Positions 14,395 through 25,800 of a stretch of 64,000 nt of DNA are shown one piece after another. A program made the position numbers and the translations under genes. The notes under the pieces are model-generated. The model was given only the letters and a program-made list of their open reading frames with translations, was not told where the DNA came from and ran no database searches. Origin of the DNA: Gorsachius magnificus (Eukaryota > Chordata > Aves > Pelecaniformes > Ardeidae); the NCBI GenBank assembly GCA_034008185.1, contig CM067082.1:13686984-13750983 (forward strand), read 5' to 3'. Within the stretch, counting starts at the first letter, position 1; every line of letters begins with the position of its first letter.

Positions 14395-14910
14395 GGGTTT
14401 GCCTTTGCCTGAGGCAGGAGTAACCCAAACTGCCTTCCCCAGCATATTTTTTACGTGCACTACAGGGATTCCATCCCCTTCTACAGTACGTAAAAGTGTG
14501 AACTGGGCAGGGCCAGCCTGACGGGCAGATCCCCCAGTGCTGACTAACCAGGTGGCTTTTGCTAAATGTTTGAACTTCCCAGCACCCATTGCTTTCAGTG
14601 TAGTCTTTAACAGTCCATCGTATCATTCAATTTTCCCAGAGCCTGGTGCATGACGGGGGATGTGATAGACCCACTCAATGCCGTGCTCTTTGGCCCATTT
14701 GTCTATGAGGTGGTTTTAGAAATGAGTCCCATTGTCTGACTCAGTTCTTTCTGGGGTGCCATGTCGCCATAGGACTTGCTTCTCAAGGCCCAGGATAGCG
14801 TTCTGGGTGGTGGCATAGGGCACAGGATGTTTCCAGCCATCTGGTGGTTGCTTCCACCATGGTGAGCACATGGCACTTGCCTTGGCAGGTTTGTGGGAGT
14901 GCAATATAAT
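14395..14910 (-). pseudogene. pol: Integrase core and C-terminal remnant (pol, part 3)
   Basis: After the CR1 insertion the integrase core continues, with PVPYATTQNAILGLEKQVLW and then TESDNGTHF, whose Asp is the second catalytic acid of the DDE core. TAA (14716-14718) follows immediately after that motif, and TGA (14623-14625) follows the presumed catalytic Glu (GSGKIE). The C-terminal domain runs through WVTPASGKGKP and then ends abruptly at LTR sequence. The remainder of pol, including any dUTPase of the kind found in ERVL, is missing. Confidence 0.87.
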
Positions 14911-14916
14911 CAATCT

Positions 14917-15089
14917 AGAATCATCTAGGTTGGAAAAGACCTTCAGGATCAAGTCCAACCGTTAACCTAACCCTGCCATCCCACCACTAAACCATGTCCC
15001 TAAGCACCTCATCTACCCATCTTCTAAATACCTCCAGGGATGGGGACTCGACCACTTCCCTGGGCAGCCTGTTCCAATGCTTGACAGCC
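14917..15089 (-). mobile_element. CR1 LINE 3' fragment nested in integrase
   Basis: About 173 bp match the CR1 ORF2 C-terminus and 3' UTR on the minus strand (GTCGAGTCCCCATCCCTGGA, then CTTAGGGACATGGTTTAGTG, then TTGGAAAAGACC read on the reverse). The sequence CAATCT flanks both sides (14911-14916 and 15090-15095), giving a 6-bp target duplication. It is the same subfamily as the CR1 at 41.1-41.4 kb. It shows the CR1 moved after the provirus had integrated. Confidence 0.92.
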
Positions 15090-15822
15090 CAATCTGCCAG
15101 GTCTCCCCGTATTTATATTTCAGCCATCGTCCTCCATACCAGAGATGCTTTAACCACTTGGCCTGCTTAATTGCAGTGCATGTTTCACATTCATGGACAA
15201 CCTGTGCAATAGTGTCCATAGTCAACTCCACCCCTTGATCACGAGCCCATCTGTATGTTGCATCTCTTCTTTGATGGCCTGACGTGTCACAGGCCCACTG
15301 AGCTAGAAATAATTCACCCTTATGTTGCCAGTCCAGATCCACCTGAGCCACTTCAGTCTCAGCAGCCTGATCCACCTGCTGGCTGTTTTGATGTTCTTCA
15401 GTGGCCAGACTCTTGGGTACGTGAACATCTACATGATGTGCTTTTACAACCAGGTCCTCCACCCAGGCAGCAATATCTTGCCACAAAGCAGCAGCCCAGA
15501 TGGGTTTGCCTCTGCACTGCCAGTTGCTCTGCTTCCATTGCTGCAACCACCCCCACAGGGCATTTGCCACCATCCAGGAGTCAGTACAGAGATAAAGCAC
15601 TGCCCATTTTTCTTGTTTAGTAATATCTAAAGCCAGCTGGATGGCCTTCACCTCTGCAAACTGACTCGATTCACCTTCTCCTTTCAGCACTTTCTGTGAC
15701 TTGTCATGTACGACTCCATACAGCAGCCTTCCACCTCTGATGCTTTCCCACAAGATGAACAGGGCATGTGGCTTCTTATTTTCTGGCATTATTATACAAT
15801 GGGACCTCTTCAGCATGCACAA
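15090..15822 (-). pseudogene. pol: RNase H and integrase N-terminal remnant (pol, part 2)
   Basis: A long open minus-strand segment of 269 codons from 15822 carries RNase H features: QFAEVKA with Glu57, CTDSW with Asp81 and HHVDVH at 129-134. An integrase zinc-binding pattern follows, Cys178-x4-His183-x28-Cys212-x2-Cys215. The first position is normally His in HHCC integrases, so Cys178 is probably a mutation. The retroviral sequence stops at residue 244, where a CR1 insertion begins; the last 25 codons are translated CR1. This is the longest surviving frame of the provirus. Confidence 0.88.
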
Positions 15823-15829
15823 CCACCTC

Positions 15830-17170
15830 CTCTGGTGATATTCTGAAATCTTTGCCTTCAGGACAGTCCATGATCACTTCCAAGACTCCTGGGCAACTGG
15901 GGCTTCCTATTCAAGCCTGTTGTGTGATCCATGCAACCCACTTACTCCACGTAGCATCAGTTGCATGATGTGTACAGGGGACCCCCCCTTTAAACATCCA
16001 GCCCAGCACCACAGTCGGGGTGCCAGGAGGAGCTGTGCTTCAGTACCAACCACTTCCAAAGCAGCTCAAACCCCTTCATATGCTGCCAATATCCCTTTCT
16101 CCGTTGGAGTAGAGTGGGCCTGGGATCCTCTGCATCCCAGACTCCAAAACCCTAGGGGTCAACCTCAAGTCTCCCCTGGTGCTTTCTGCCAGAGGCTCCA
16201 GGTAGGGCCATTCTCCCCGGCTGTGGCATAAGACGCATTTTTTACATCTTGCCCTGCCCAGATTGGCCCAAGGGCTCCTGCATGCACTGTCTCCCATTTG
16301 ACTTGTTCAAAGGCTTGTCATTGCTCGGGGCCTCACTTTGAAATCATTCTTCTTCCAGGTCACTTGTTAGAGAGGGCTTACAATCACACTGGAATTTGGA
16401 ATATGCATTCTCCCAAACCCCACAACTCCCAAGAAAGCTTGTGTTTCCTTTTTGCTAGTTGGTGGGGATGTGCATCTTGCCATTTTATTCCTAAAAACTG
16501 GATGTCCTGTGCAGGTCCCTTGACTTTACTTTGTTTTATGGCAAAGCCAGCCTTCAGAAGGACTTGGACTATTTTCTTCCCTTTCTCAGACACTTCTGCT
16601 GCTGTGTTGCCCCCCCATGATGTCACCAGTGTACTGCAGGTGTTCCAAAGCTTCACCCTGTTCCAGTGCAGTCTGGATCAGTCCATGCCAAATGGTAGGG
16701 CTGTGTTTCCACCCCTGGGGCAGTCGATTCCAGATGTACTGGATGCCCCTCCAAGCGAAAGCAACCTGTGGCCTGCACTCCGCTGCCAAAGGGATTGAGA
16801 AAAACGCACCAGTGATAATCAACAGTGGCATACCGCTTGGCTGCCTTTGACTCCAGTTCATATTGACATTCTAGCATGGCCAACAGCAGCACTCAGTGGC
16901 AGCGTGGCTTCATTCAGGCTGCGATAGTCCACTGTTGATCTCCACTCTCCATTAGACTTTCTCACTGGCCTTATGGGGCTGATAAAGGGTGAGCGAGTCT
17001 TGCTGATCGCTCCTTGGCGCTCCAGTCAACAAATCAGCTTATGGGTGAGAACTGGGGAGTCTCAGTTGGTGCAATATTGCTTCCAGCACACAGTTTTCTT
17101 TGACCATCAGCAACCCCACAACAGAAGGGTCCTTTGAGAGACTGGGCAACGTGGACAGATGCTTCAATTT
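15830..17170 (-). pseudogene. pol: Reverse transcriptase remnant (pol, part 1)
   Basis: Fingers/palm features are present in order on the minus strand: SPIRPVRKSNGEWR near 16980, AFFSIPLAAE (16805-16776), NRLPQGW (about 16726) and FLGIKW near 16510, the last typical of the RT thumb boundary. The catalytic motif normally YxDD reads YTGD (16622-16633), so one of the two metal-binding aspartates is lost. A TGA stop lies at 17026-17028, and the frame changes near 16810-16830 and again near 16590. The downstream connection region (16297-15900) is still recognisable but frameshifted. No function is possible. Confidence 0.88.
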
Positions 17171-17177
17171 CTGCCCA

Positions 17178-17531
17178 TCAGTACCCTTTTGGGTCCTTGA
17201 AATACCCTCTCTTGAGGCAGACTATGCCAAGGATGCACAGGGCCTTGGGGCCAGTCACAATGGGGTGCTTTTGCCACTCACTCCCAGTTAGGCTCAATCT
17301 GGCCTCCAATGGAGTCAGCTGCTGGGATCCCTCTGTCACTCCAGAAATCCAGATGGGTTCTTCCCCTGTGTAGCTTGATGGCATTAGGGTACATTGTGCA
17401 CCAGTGTCCACTAGAGCTTTATACTCCTGTGAGTCTGATGTGCCAGGCCACGGAATCCACACAGTCCAGTAAACCCAGTTGTCCCTTTCCTCCACCTGAC
17501 TGGAGGGAGGGGCCCCTCTAGTCCTGATCAT
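17178..17531 (-). pseudogene. pro: Retroviral aspartic protease remnant
   Basis: An open minus-strand segment of 117 codons contains ALVDTGAQCTLMPS at about residues 39-52. DTGA is the catalytic triplet of retropepsins, here preceded by hydrophobic residues and followed by the usual short beta-strand pattern. A later GIVCLKRGYF may correspond to the conserved flap/ILG-type C-terminal strand. It lies directly between gag and RT, the standard order. The catalytic Asp (codon at 17406-17408) is intact, but the flanking genes are broken. Confidence 0.85.
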
Positions 17532-17539
17532 AGTATTTG

Positions 17540-19052
17540 TTACTCATTTCTTGTAAATACAAGTCACAAGTTCCTTCATTAAGAACAGAAGTGAGATCAG
17601 CCCTTCTACTCTGTCTGGGGAATTGCCCACTGGAAACTGGAGCAGCAATTTTCCTGGAACATCCCCCTTTTGTGATTGTTTTTCCTTGCAACTCACGTAC
17701 CCATGCCTCTAGGGTTGAGGTAGATTTTCCATCCCACTTCCTCACATCCTCTCTCTGGTCATGCAGGTGAAACCCCAGGGTGGCCCCCATGGTGTGTATC
17801 CACTGTATCCTCTCTCTTGAGCAGAGGGATGCTTACTCCTAATGGCCGAGACACTGGTCCGTGAAGTTGTGGAGTAGGACCTATCCTTTTTGAGTTGCTG
17901 GAATTCCCAGGACAGTTTCTCCACAACAGAGATGAGGGAGGAAGAAATATTTCTTTCGTACTGTCCGAGTTGGCCAGCCAATTCATCCACTGTTTGTTCC
18001 TCTCCATCCTTCCAGGTCAGTACTGCCAATGACTTGGCATACATTGATGGTGCACTCTGCACAAACTTCCACCGCGTGGGTCATGTGCACCGGACTCCAT
18101 CTAGGTGGTTGGATAACTGCTTGTTGTCCAGGTCATCATAAATCCCCTCCAGTACAGCTAATTCCCTTGGGTACTGGATACCTCTCTCCATGGTGGTCCA
18201 CTTGCCTGGGTGACATGTAACATATTTCTTGAAGGGATACCTTTCCCCCATGCCTGACAGGAGTTGCCTCCAGAGGCTGAGGGCTTGCGCCCCTTTTCCA
18301 ATCACTTTGTCAATGCCTCCTTCCCTAGAAAGGGATCCCAGCAGCTTGGCTTCCATACCTTCTAATACCAGGCTACTGGCCCCATTATCCCAGCATCAGA
18401 ACAGCCGGGTGGCAATGTGCTCGCCTGGATGGCAGCTGAAATACTTTTGCATATCTCATAGCTCACTCAGGGACAGGGATTCGGTGGTTACCATCACATT
18501 TTTGAGTTCTGCCTCCTCCTCTTCTTGTGATGGCCCTGCTTCCTCATCAACCCTTAGCAAACAAGCTGACTTTCACTTCAAAGATTTCTTCTTGTGCATA
18601 GGGGCGATTGCTACCAGCACAGGTTGGTTCTCTGGTTCAGCTGCACTGCCTATGGCTGGGGCTGGAGTAGCCACAGTGCCTGCCATTTTATCACCAGATC
18701 CAGAGACCACCTCTTCCCCTCAAGGGTACTGAATAGCATTGAACAGGGCTCAGTAGGCATGAGGCAATCCCCAGCACATTGCAGTGATTTGTGTCTCTCT
18801 GAAGGTGCCAGGGTGACAGCATAATTTTTCCAAATACTTTACTAGTTTTTCAGGATTCTCCACTTGTTCAGGGGTGACGTTCCAAAGCACTGGATGTGCC
18901 CACTGTCCTAGGTACTTGCCCATATTATTCCACACACCCTGCCACTCATAACTATCCAGCCTTGGGGTAGATCTCTGGGTAGTATTCTTAAGTAGTTGTT
19001 TAACTTTAAACGGGACCTGAAACACATTCAGGAGCAGGAGTAACAGGAACAT
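17540..19052 (-). pseudogene. gag: gag remnant of the ERVL-like provirus
   Basis: The stretch between the leader and the protease has discontinuous open segments on the minus strand at 19052-18750, 18356-18081, 18062-17742 and 17790-17518, in changing frames. The first ends in a TGA at 18750-18752 and the frame continues beyond it, so this is an internal stop. A glutamate/lysine-rich region with a leucine-spaced helix (around 18000-17900) resembles a coiled coil. No CCHC zinc knuckle is visible. Assignment rests on position between PBS and protease and on similarity to ERVL gag as I recall it. Structural role is lost. Confidence 0.75.
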
Positions 19053-19518
19053 GCTGGTTTGAACATCCCAAGGCTACTAAAAATTCTCAAGAGCTATTGG
19101 AACTAGCCTGGAGGAGAACGGGAAGGTGAAGGAAGGTGTCTCCCCCATAAATTTGCTCTCTGAGGATTAAAGGTAAGAAGTGTAATTATTAATAGTTTCC
19201 AAGAGATGGCTCCTGAAGTATGGAGATGACGGCAATGCTGAGTACAAATACCAGCTTAGTCTCACGACCAGCCATTTTATCATATCATAAGCCAGTGCTA
19301 CAAAGTACAGCAAAATGATAACCTTGACCCAGCTCCCAGAAGCTATGAACAGCACAACAGGGAACATATATTGCAAGTATATACTCCAAGAACAAGAACT
19401 ATAACTTTGAGAGCAAATTAAGCAGCATCGTGACCAGCAACTATCAAACTAATATAATAAATGTTTGTAACAAATTTGTTCTAATGTGCTCTGGTCAGAT
19501 TTGTTATTTCAACTCATC

Positions 19519-19538
19519 GAGCCCCACGTTGGGCACCA
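19519..19538 (-). other. Primer binding site, tRNA-Lys-like
   Basis: Seven bases downstream of the LTR end the minus strand reads TGGTGCCCAACGTGGGGCTC. This is complementary to the 3' end of the vertebrate tRNA-Lys(CUU) type (TGGCGCCCAACGTGGGGC in retroviruses using Lys1,2), with one difference in the fourth base. Mammalian ERVL elements typically use tRNA-Leu, so the primer identity is worth noting. The comparison is from memory of the tRNA end. Confidence 0.75.
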
Positions 19539-19673
19539 GAAGTACTGTCATGGTTTAACCCCAGCTGGCAACTGAGCACCACACAGCCATTTGCTCACTG
19601 CCCCCCAGTGGGATGGGGAGAGAATCGGGTGGGGGGTGGGAGCAGTGAGATTCGTGAGTTGAGATAGAGACAG

Positions 19674-19679
19674 TTTAAT
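19674..19679 (-). terminator. LTR polyadenylation signal ATTAAA
   Basis: The minus strand reads ATTAAA about 130 bp downstream of the TATA box, followed by T- and C-rich sequence. Position and order agree with the R region of the LTR. Confidence 0.6.
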
Positions 19680-19808
19680 AGGAAAGAAAAGGAAGGAGAA
19701 ATAATAATAATAAACGAAAAAAGTGATGTACAATGCAATTGCTCAACACCTGCTGACCGATGCCCAGCCAGTTCCTAGGCAGTGGCTCCGCATCCAGCTC
19801 TCCCCTAG

Positions 19809-19831
19809 CTTATATACTGAGCATGACGTCA
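19809..19831 (-). promoter_or_regulatory. LTR core promoter: CRE plus TATA box
   Basis: Reading the minus strand, a perfect palindromic CRE (TGACGTCA, 19824-19831) lies 7 bp upstream of TATATAAG (19809-19816). CREs bind CREB/ATF proteins. The tight CRE-TATA spacing is what a compact LTR promoter would have, and both sites are uncorrupted although the coding part is decayed. Activity is inferred, not shown. Confidence 0.75.
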
Positions 19832-22800
19832 TATGCTATGGAATACCCCTTTGGCCAGTTTGGGTCAGCTGTCCTGGCTGTGTCCCCTCCCAGCTTCTTG
19901 GGCATCTCCAGCCTTCTCAGCCAGTAGAGCATGAGAAGCTGAAAAGTGCTTGACTAGTCTAGGTGCTACTCAGTAACAACTAAAACATCAGTGTGTTATC
20001 AACATTATTCTCATACTAAATCCAAAACACAGCACTATATCAGCTACTATGAAGAAAATTAACTATCCCAGCCCAAACCAGGACAACTATATATAAATAA
20101 TATAAAATACATTTAAATATAATATAAATAACAAATAACAACAATAAATGCAAGACCATTCCCCATCCTGCTGGAGCTCGAGTCTCCTCTTGTAGTAGAT
20201 CCTGAGCGCCACACTCACTCCTTGCCCTTCCTACAGACACTCATGGCAGCATCTGAAACCCAGCTACCCAAGTGCCACAGGGTTTGATTCATCTGTAGCA
20301 AGCCTGGCTGGATTTCAGAGCGCGGCAAATGCAGTTACAGTCTGGTTCTGCAAGCAGAAGACCATGCTTGGAGAAGTGCAAACAGGAAACATGCCAGATT
20401 GTTTATACCTGAGTCATGACTAATGTTGACAGTGAAAATTGAGACAACTCAGAGACCACTACTGTGCTCAGTGCGTATGTGGTGCTCTATCCTAACTCCA
20501 CCAACAGCAAAATTGGGACTAAGCACACGTTATCCGTGCAAATACCACAGTTGCGCTGTGTGAAACTATTTGTGATGCAAAACACAGGATATGCACACAC
20601 CACCCCCCCCACCCCCCCCATTGCATTTGCCAGGTTAGGAGACTGGAATGTCTTCTCCGATACATGAGCAGACACACAGGTTCAAGCACTCCTGCCTTCA
20701 GGATTATCAACCCTCCCTGATTTCCAACAGACACCCTAGCGAGCAAGCAGCCACTGAGAAGACAACACTATGAAGAACTACTGATGGCAGCAGAAGATAA
20801 AGGAAAGGTTTGGGACAGGTGGGAAAAAGTTGTTTTTTTAAAAAAACCTTTTAAAAGGAAAAAGGGGAAAAAAAAAGGTCCAGAAAAGTTCACTGCAGTT
20901 TTTGTCACTTTCCATCTCTTTCCTTTCAATTCACCCGACTCTCTATTCCATCCCTTGATGTTCTTGCTTACCAGGCAGACATGGAAGTAGCAGCATGTTT
21001 TAGATCAGCTGGGGCCAGTGAAAAAGGAAAGCAGGCAAAGTCTGGGTTAGCTTTAAGCACAGGGAGTGAGGGTTTGGGCAAGGGGAAGAGATCCCATGCT
21101 TGGTTACATGGGGACTTAGGACAAATCACTGGCTCGCAATACATGCATGGATCCTAAATCACCATAAAAAAAAAAAAAAAAAAAAGGCCCTTGGGCTTCA
21201 TTTTGGGCAGCCCTTGTTACCGCAACATCTCTGAGCACTCACTCAGGAGAGATGTACCCTTTGCTCTCACGCAAGGCTTTTTGCCAGCTTGGACCCACCC
21301 TTATACTCAGGGATGAGAAAGTCAGACCTGCATGTCGTGCCTCTCCAGACAACGTGCCAGTCCCAAATTAAATTGAAAATCTATGTAGAATATTACACCC
21401 ATAAGGAGAGGCTGAGTAGTTGAGGCTGAGCTGGGGACCTGGCAGGTAAACTCTTTTACATCAGTCTATGTTTGCAGCCTTTATTTCACCTTGCAAATCA
21501 CCTTTCAGCTTTTCCAGTACGACTCCAGTGTACATCTAACCAAACAAAAATAGAGACTCTTATCTTCCACTTTTTTTCCCCTCCTAACTAGCCTGATTTC
21601 CCTCCTCGAGAACCATTTTCCACGGCAGATCTGACCATCCAGACCTGCCACCCATCACAGCACTTGGGAGCAATACACAACAGGGATTCCCCCAATTGCT
21701 CACAGCCAGATCTGCTCCACCACACAGGCTCCTGGCATGGCCACCCCTCCCCAACAGCCCACTGCTTGCCTCCGCTCAGGGGTGGCAGTGCTCCTGACCT
21801 TCCCTGCTCTCCCATCTGCTCTGATACCCGTATTTTGGCTATTGGCCACATCCCTCTTACCTGTAACCTGGGGGCATTTCTCCCACACCCTAGCACATAG
21901 CCCAAGCATGATTGCTATCCTGCAGCATTTTTCTCTGTATCCTTCTCAGGATTTTGCTGTAGAATGAAACTTCCAGGTAGAAACGTTATTTCTCTGCCTT
22001 CTCACTACAATTCCCATTTCAGCTAATTAACCCTCCATCCTTGTAATAGTCAACAGCATCGCTGCTCAGACCCCTACCCGTGCTAGTCACCATCACCAAA
22101 CCCTTCCCACCTCCTCCCAGGGAGCGGCTCCGCAGGCTCCCTTTGGTCAGGGTGTTTGGTTCAAACCTCTCAGCCCCCCTTGTCCCTCTGCGGTTGCCTG
22201 GTCGCATTCATTAATGTAGCAGTACTCGCCTCCTCCGCTCCACCGGCAATGCCAGCTTCATCCATCTGCTTGTCAGCTTCCCCCACAACAGTCACCGCCT
22301 GTCCCTCCACGCTGCCCCTCTGGCACGGCAGGACCTCCTGCCATCCGTCTGCAAAGCCTGTCCCGGCTGCTGCCTCGCAAGCCTCACAGAGACCCACGTT
22401 TGCTATGAAACCAGTCAAATTTGATTTTTGCAGTATAACTTGGTACCTTACTGGTAGGAAATGGAAAGGATTCCTTCCCAGACCTCTCAGGAACCAGCAG
22501 CTGACCTGGGTGGCTGTGAGCATGTGCTGCTCTGTGCTTGTCACTACCCACCCAGAGACCCTGCTCCCATCACAGCTCCTTGGACTCCGCGAGGTTGCCA
22601 TCAGCTAGCAGAGGGGTTTAAACAGAGATCGAAAAACTTAGCATACCAAGAGGCATGGGATGCAACTCAGAAGGATGCTCTAAAGAACCACCTAACACAC
22701 CCATACGGTCTGCAATATTACAGCAGCAGTAATATTATCACTCCAATTTTGGTTGCAACAGTACACCTCCAGCACAGACAGAAAGGAAAGCCTTAAGCCT

Positions 22801-25800
22801 GGCTTGCTAGAAGAGTTCATGAAAAGCTTTTGTGCCTCAGTTTACACACCTGGGGACTGCGTTTGCATCTCCTCCAAGCTGTTCAATCCCAGACATCTAT
22901 CCGTGACCGATGTGCGGCAGAGATGAGATGAGCTGCTTTGGAAGGGGGACTCAACACTACATGACCGGAGCAGTGTAACAAGTGAGGGACATCCTCCAGC
23001 CGAGGATGCCATTACAGACCACCTATAGAAACACATATAGAAGATCTTTCGTGCAGGATGGCACTTCTCTCAGCTAATTTTCCCCATCTAATTTATAGCT
23101 CAGAGCGACTGGGGAAGAGACAGGCAACTCTGAGGGTTACACCTGTGACCTGCCCCAAACATCTGTCCTAATGCAGGGTGAAACATCTCTGCAGACAGTG
23201 CAGTCTCTCAATTGATCCCAGAAGCAGTTAGACAGGTACTATAGAATAACTGCTTAACTTATAGGCAGCTCTCTCCATTTATAAGACAGGGTAACAGCAC
23301 TGCCCCAGCCTCTGGGAGAGCGAGAGGCCGAGCACATCAATCCCAGGGACCTGGCGAGACACCATGGTGATATGTGATAGAGACACATACAGTTTCAGAC
23401 TCCTGGGCACAAGACAAAACACTCAACAGCTTTGCCTTGCCCTCCCTTCAGGAAACAAAGGTGTTATCTTCCAAATAAGGTTTTAGTACAATATTAAGGG
23501 ATGCAATGTGAATAGAGACACAGTGTGATACTGAAGTTAATCAGAGAAAATAGGGGCTGGGAGTGAATCCCATGAGAGCGACACATTTATTTCATTATTA
23601 TATCACAGATGACATTAAGTATCCACCGAGTCCCTCAAGGCAGAATTCTTGCATAAAAAGCATCCCCATTTACCAAGCATGATAGAACCTGCAACTGTTC
23701 TATAAATAAAGGGTATTTACAAAGAGAGCTGTTAAATATTTATTTTTCTCTGGAGACAGAGTTCCCTGTTCATTTATCTCTGTTGCAGAATCATTCCGTA
23801 TCAGGGAGCAGAGGAGCTCACCTAAAAAAAGACTAGGAACCCGTCCAGAGCCTGATCCGGACACAGCACCACCCTCCTCTAAAAGCTGGCGAGGGAAAAC
23901 CATCCAACCTGACAGAGAGGGAACATGAAGCAAACAAAATGAGAATGATCTCATCCAGCAGGCAAAGGTAGAAGAAGGAATGCCAGCAACAAAGCAGTGA
24001 TTAATAAATGCTATCATACCACTCCATCCTTACGGAGCTGGCTTGGCACTATACATTAAAGAAGTGACAACCTTCAATTGTGAAGAGCAACTGCAGTAAC
24101 TTACATTTGCTTTGTGTCTTGGGAACAAGCATGTGTTTCTCACAACTAATGAATTAGTGATTTTTTTTCCTTTTTTTTTTTTTTTTTTCTCTCTTTTGGA
24201 AACTGACAGTTCTGGAAGGGGGGGGAAAAAAAACCACAACCCCAACCAACCAAAAAAAAGTGGCTCTGAAATACACCTCACTGCTAACCCTTTGTAGTAG
24301 CAATTGTAATAGTTCTTACTCCGTCTTGCCAAAAGCTGAGTTTTAATTAAATATTAAAAAGCTATTTGTTAAAATAATGTTGCCATAGCAACTAGAGAAA
24401 GCTAAAATACCCTGGCGTTTCTGACTCACAGCATATTAATCAACCACCAGCTATTATATAATGAGCACCCCCTGCAAGCGCCAGCGGGAGCTGCGGCACC
24501 GAATGCCCAAACCCGCGGCCCCCGAGCCGGACTCTGCCCTCTGCACCCTTGCTGCCTGTCCCAGGCTCAGCAGTGCTGGGCAGTTATCCAGGCTCAGCCC
24601 AGGAATCATGTGCCCAAATGTTTTGGGGAAGCAGTGCCGGAGTGCTCGGGGTCACTATGTCCTCGTGGGGGTATGAAGGGGGATGGCACAGGGCAAGGGA
24701 GATTTTGGTGAGGTGCATGAGGGTGGCAGCTCCCCATGCACCCGTGGCAGTGAGGGGCTTACATGGCTCCTTCCCAGTGAGCCCTGGCCACCCACCTCCA
24801 GCGCTCGTCTCACAAACGCAGCACTCGCACAGACCTATTTCTGTAAAAAATTTCTTTTAGAATTATTGGAATTATTTCTTGCAGCAGGTGCTTTCCCACC
24901 ATCAGGCCAACTGTGCAAAATGCTGAAGGAGCGGAGATTAAGCCTTGCAAGGGCAAATCTGCTCTGCTGCTCACACAGAATAGTTTATTTTACAGACTTC
25001 AAACAAAACAAAAAAAAAAAACCCAAACTCCCCAACACCACCACCCCCAATCACATCTCATCCCCAACCAAGCTGAAAAAACCCTCTATACTCTCTGTCC
25101 ACGCACCGTGAAGATGCAACCTCAGCCATCCAGCAGTCAAAGCCAGCTGACCCACGGCTGCTGCTGGCACTCGCTGCCAGCCCTTGGGAGGCTTTTCCCT
25201 GGAGACAGAGCTTGTGTTAGAGGCAGTGGGACTTACTCCGCCGCCTTCATCCATGCCGTGGCATCACCACACGGTCTGAAGTGATGGGAATGGCTGCAGG
25301 AGGGAGTTGAGCAGTTGAGGTCCAGAGCAACGTTTGTGTGGGGAACGAGGACTGGGAGGGAGAAGTGCAGCTGCACTGCTCAGACGGATTTGGGGACAAC
25401 CTTCCTCCCCCTCAACGACTCAAGTTTGTGCTTTTAACCCTCCCCCCCCCTCTTTTTTTCAAATGGAAAACAAATACCTAACCACGTAGTTATTGACTGA
25501 AAGGAATGCAATGAATATTACAGCATTTGTATGCCAGCTTCAGTTTCCTGCTGCTTTGTTTGGGTGTCACAGGCTGTGACTATGACAACCACAAGCAGTT
25601 ATTGTACTGATGTCATTTGTGACATCATGCTTAATGGAAAAGGAAAGGAAGAAGAGACACTACCAAAAATAAGAAGACTGGAACAAAACCTGCTTTTGCC
25701 TCTTCAAGCACCATCAACTCCTGTCTACGAAGTAATGTCTCGAAGGACTACCACACTGGGGCTGCTGGAGAGCCAGGCAGCAGCAATCCTGTCCTTACCA

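Larger units (their letters stand above)
14326..20085 (-). mobile_element. ERVL-like (class III) endogenous retrovirus, degraded
   Basis: A proviral layout is visible on the minus strand: 5' LTR, primer binding site, leader, gag, protease, reverse transcriptase, RNase H, integrase and a truncated 3' LTR. The pol-type segments are recognisable by DTGA in protease, the palm region of RT, an RNase H acidic/His pattern and SDNGTHF in integrase. No env-like frame exists, as is usual for ERVL elements. The flanks ATTAT (14321-14325) and ACTAT (20086-20090) match at 4 of 5 bases, fitting a 5-bp target duplication. Frameshifts and stops occur throughout and a CR1 has inserted in integrase, so it cannot encode working products. 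It is an old host-genome fossil. Confidence 0.93.
19546..20085 (-). repeat. 5' LTR of the ERVL-like provirus
   Basis: On the minus strand it starts TGTCCTGGTTTGGGC and ends AAACCATGACA, giving the canonical TG...CA termini with imperfect inverted ends (TGTC/GACA). It is 540 bp long. Inside are a CRE, a TATA box and an ATTAAA polyadenylation signal in the right order for U3-R-U5. It looks structurally complete and is the best preserved part of the provirus. LTRs of this type are abundant in birds. Confidence 0.92.

Noticed and set aside
14326..20085. An env gene in the provirus
   Set aside because: The space between integrase and the 3' LTR is zero, and no signal peptide, furin site or fusion peptide-like segment is present.
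22825..23320. Possible MIR scraps (TTTTGTGCCTCAGTTTACACACC near 22.83 kb; CTCTCCATTTATAAGACAGGG near 23.27 kb)
   Set aside because: Only 20-25 bases match the MIR core; too short to call without a profile search.
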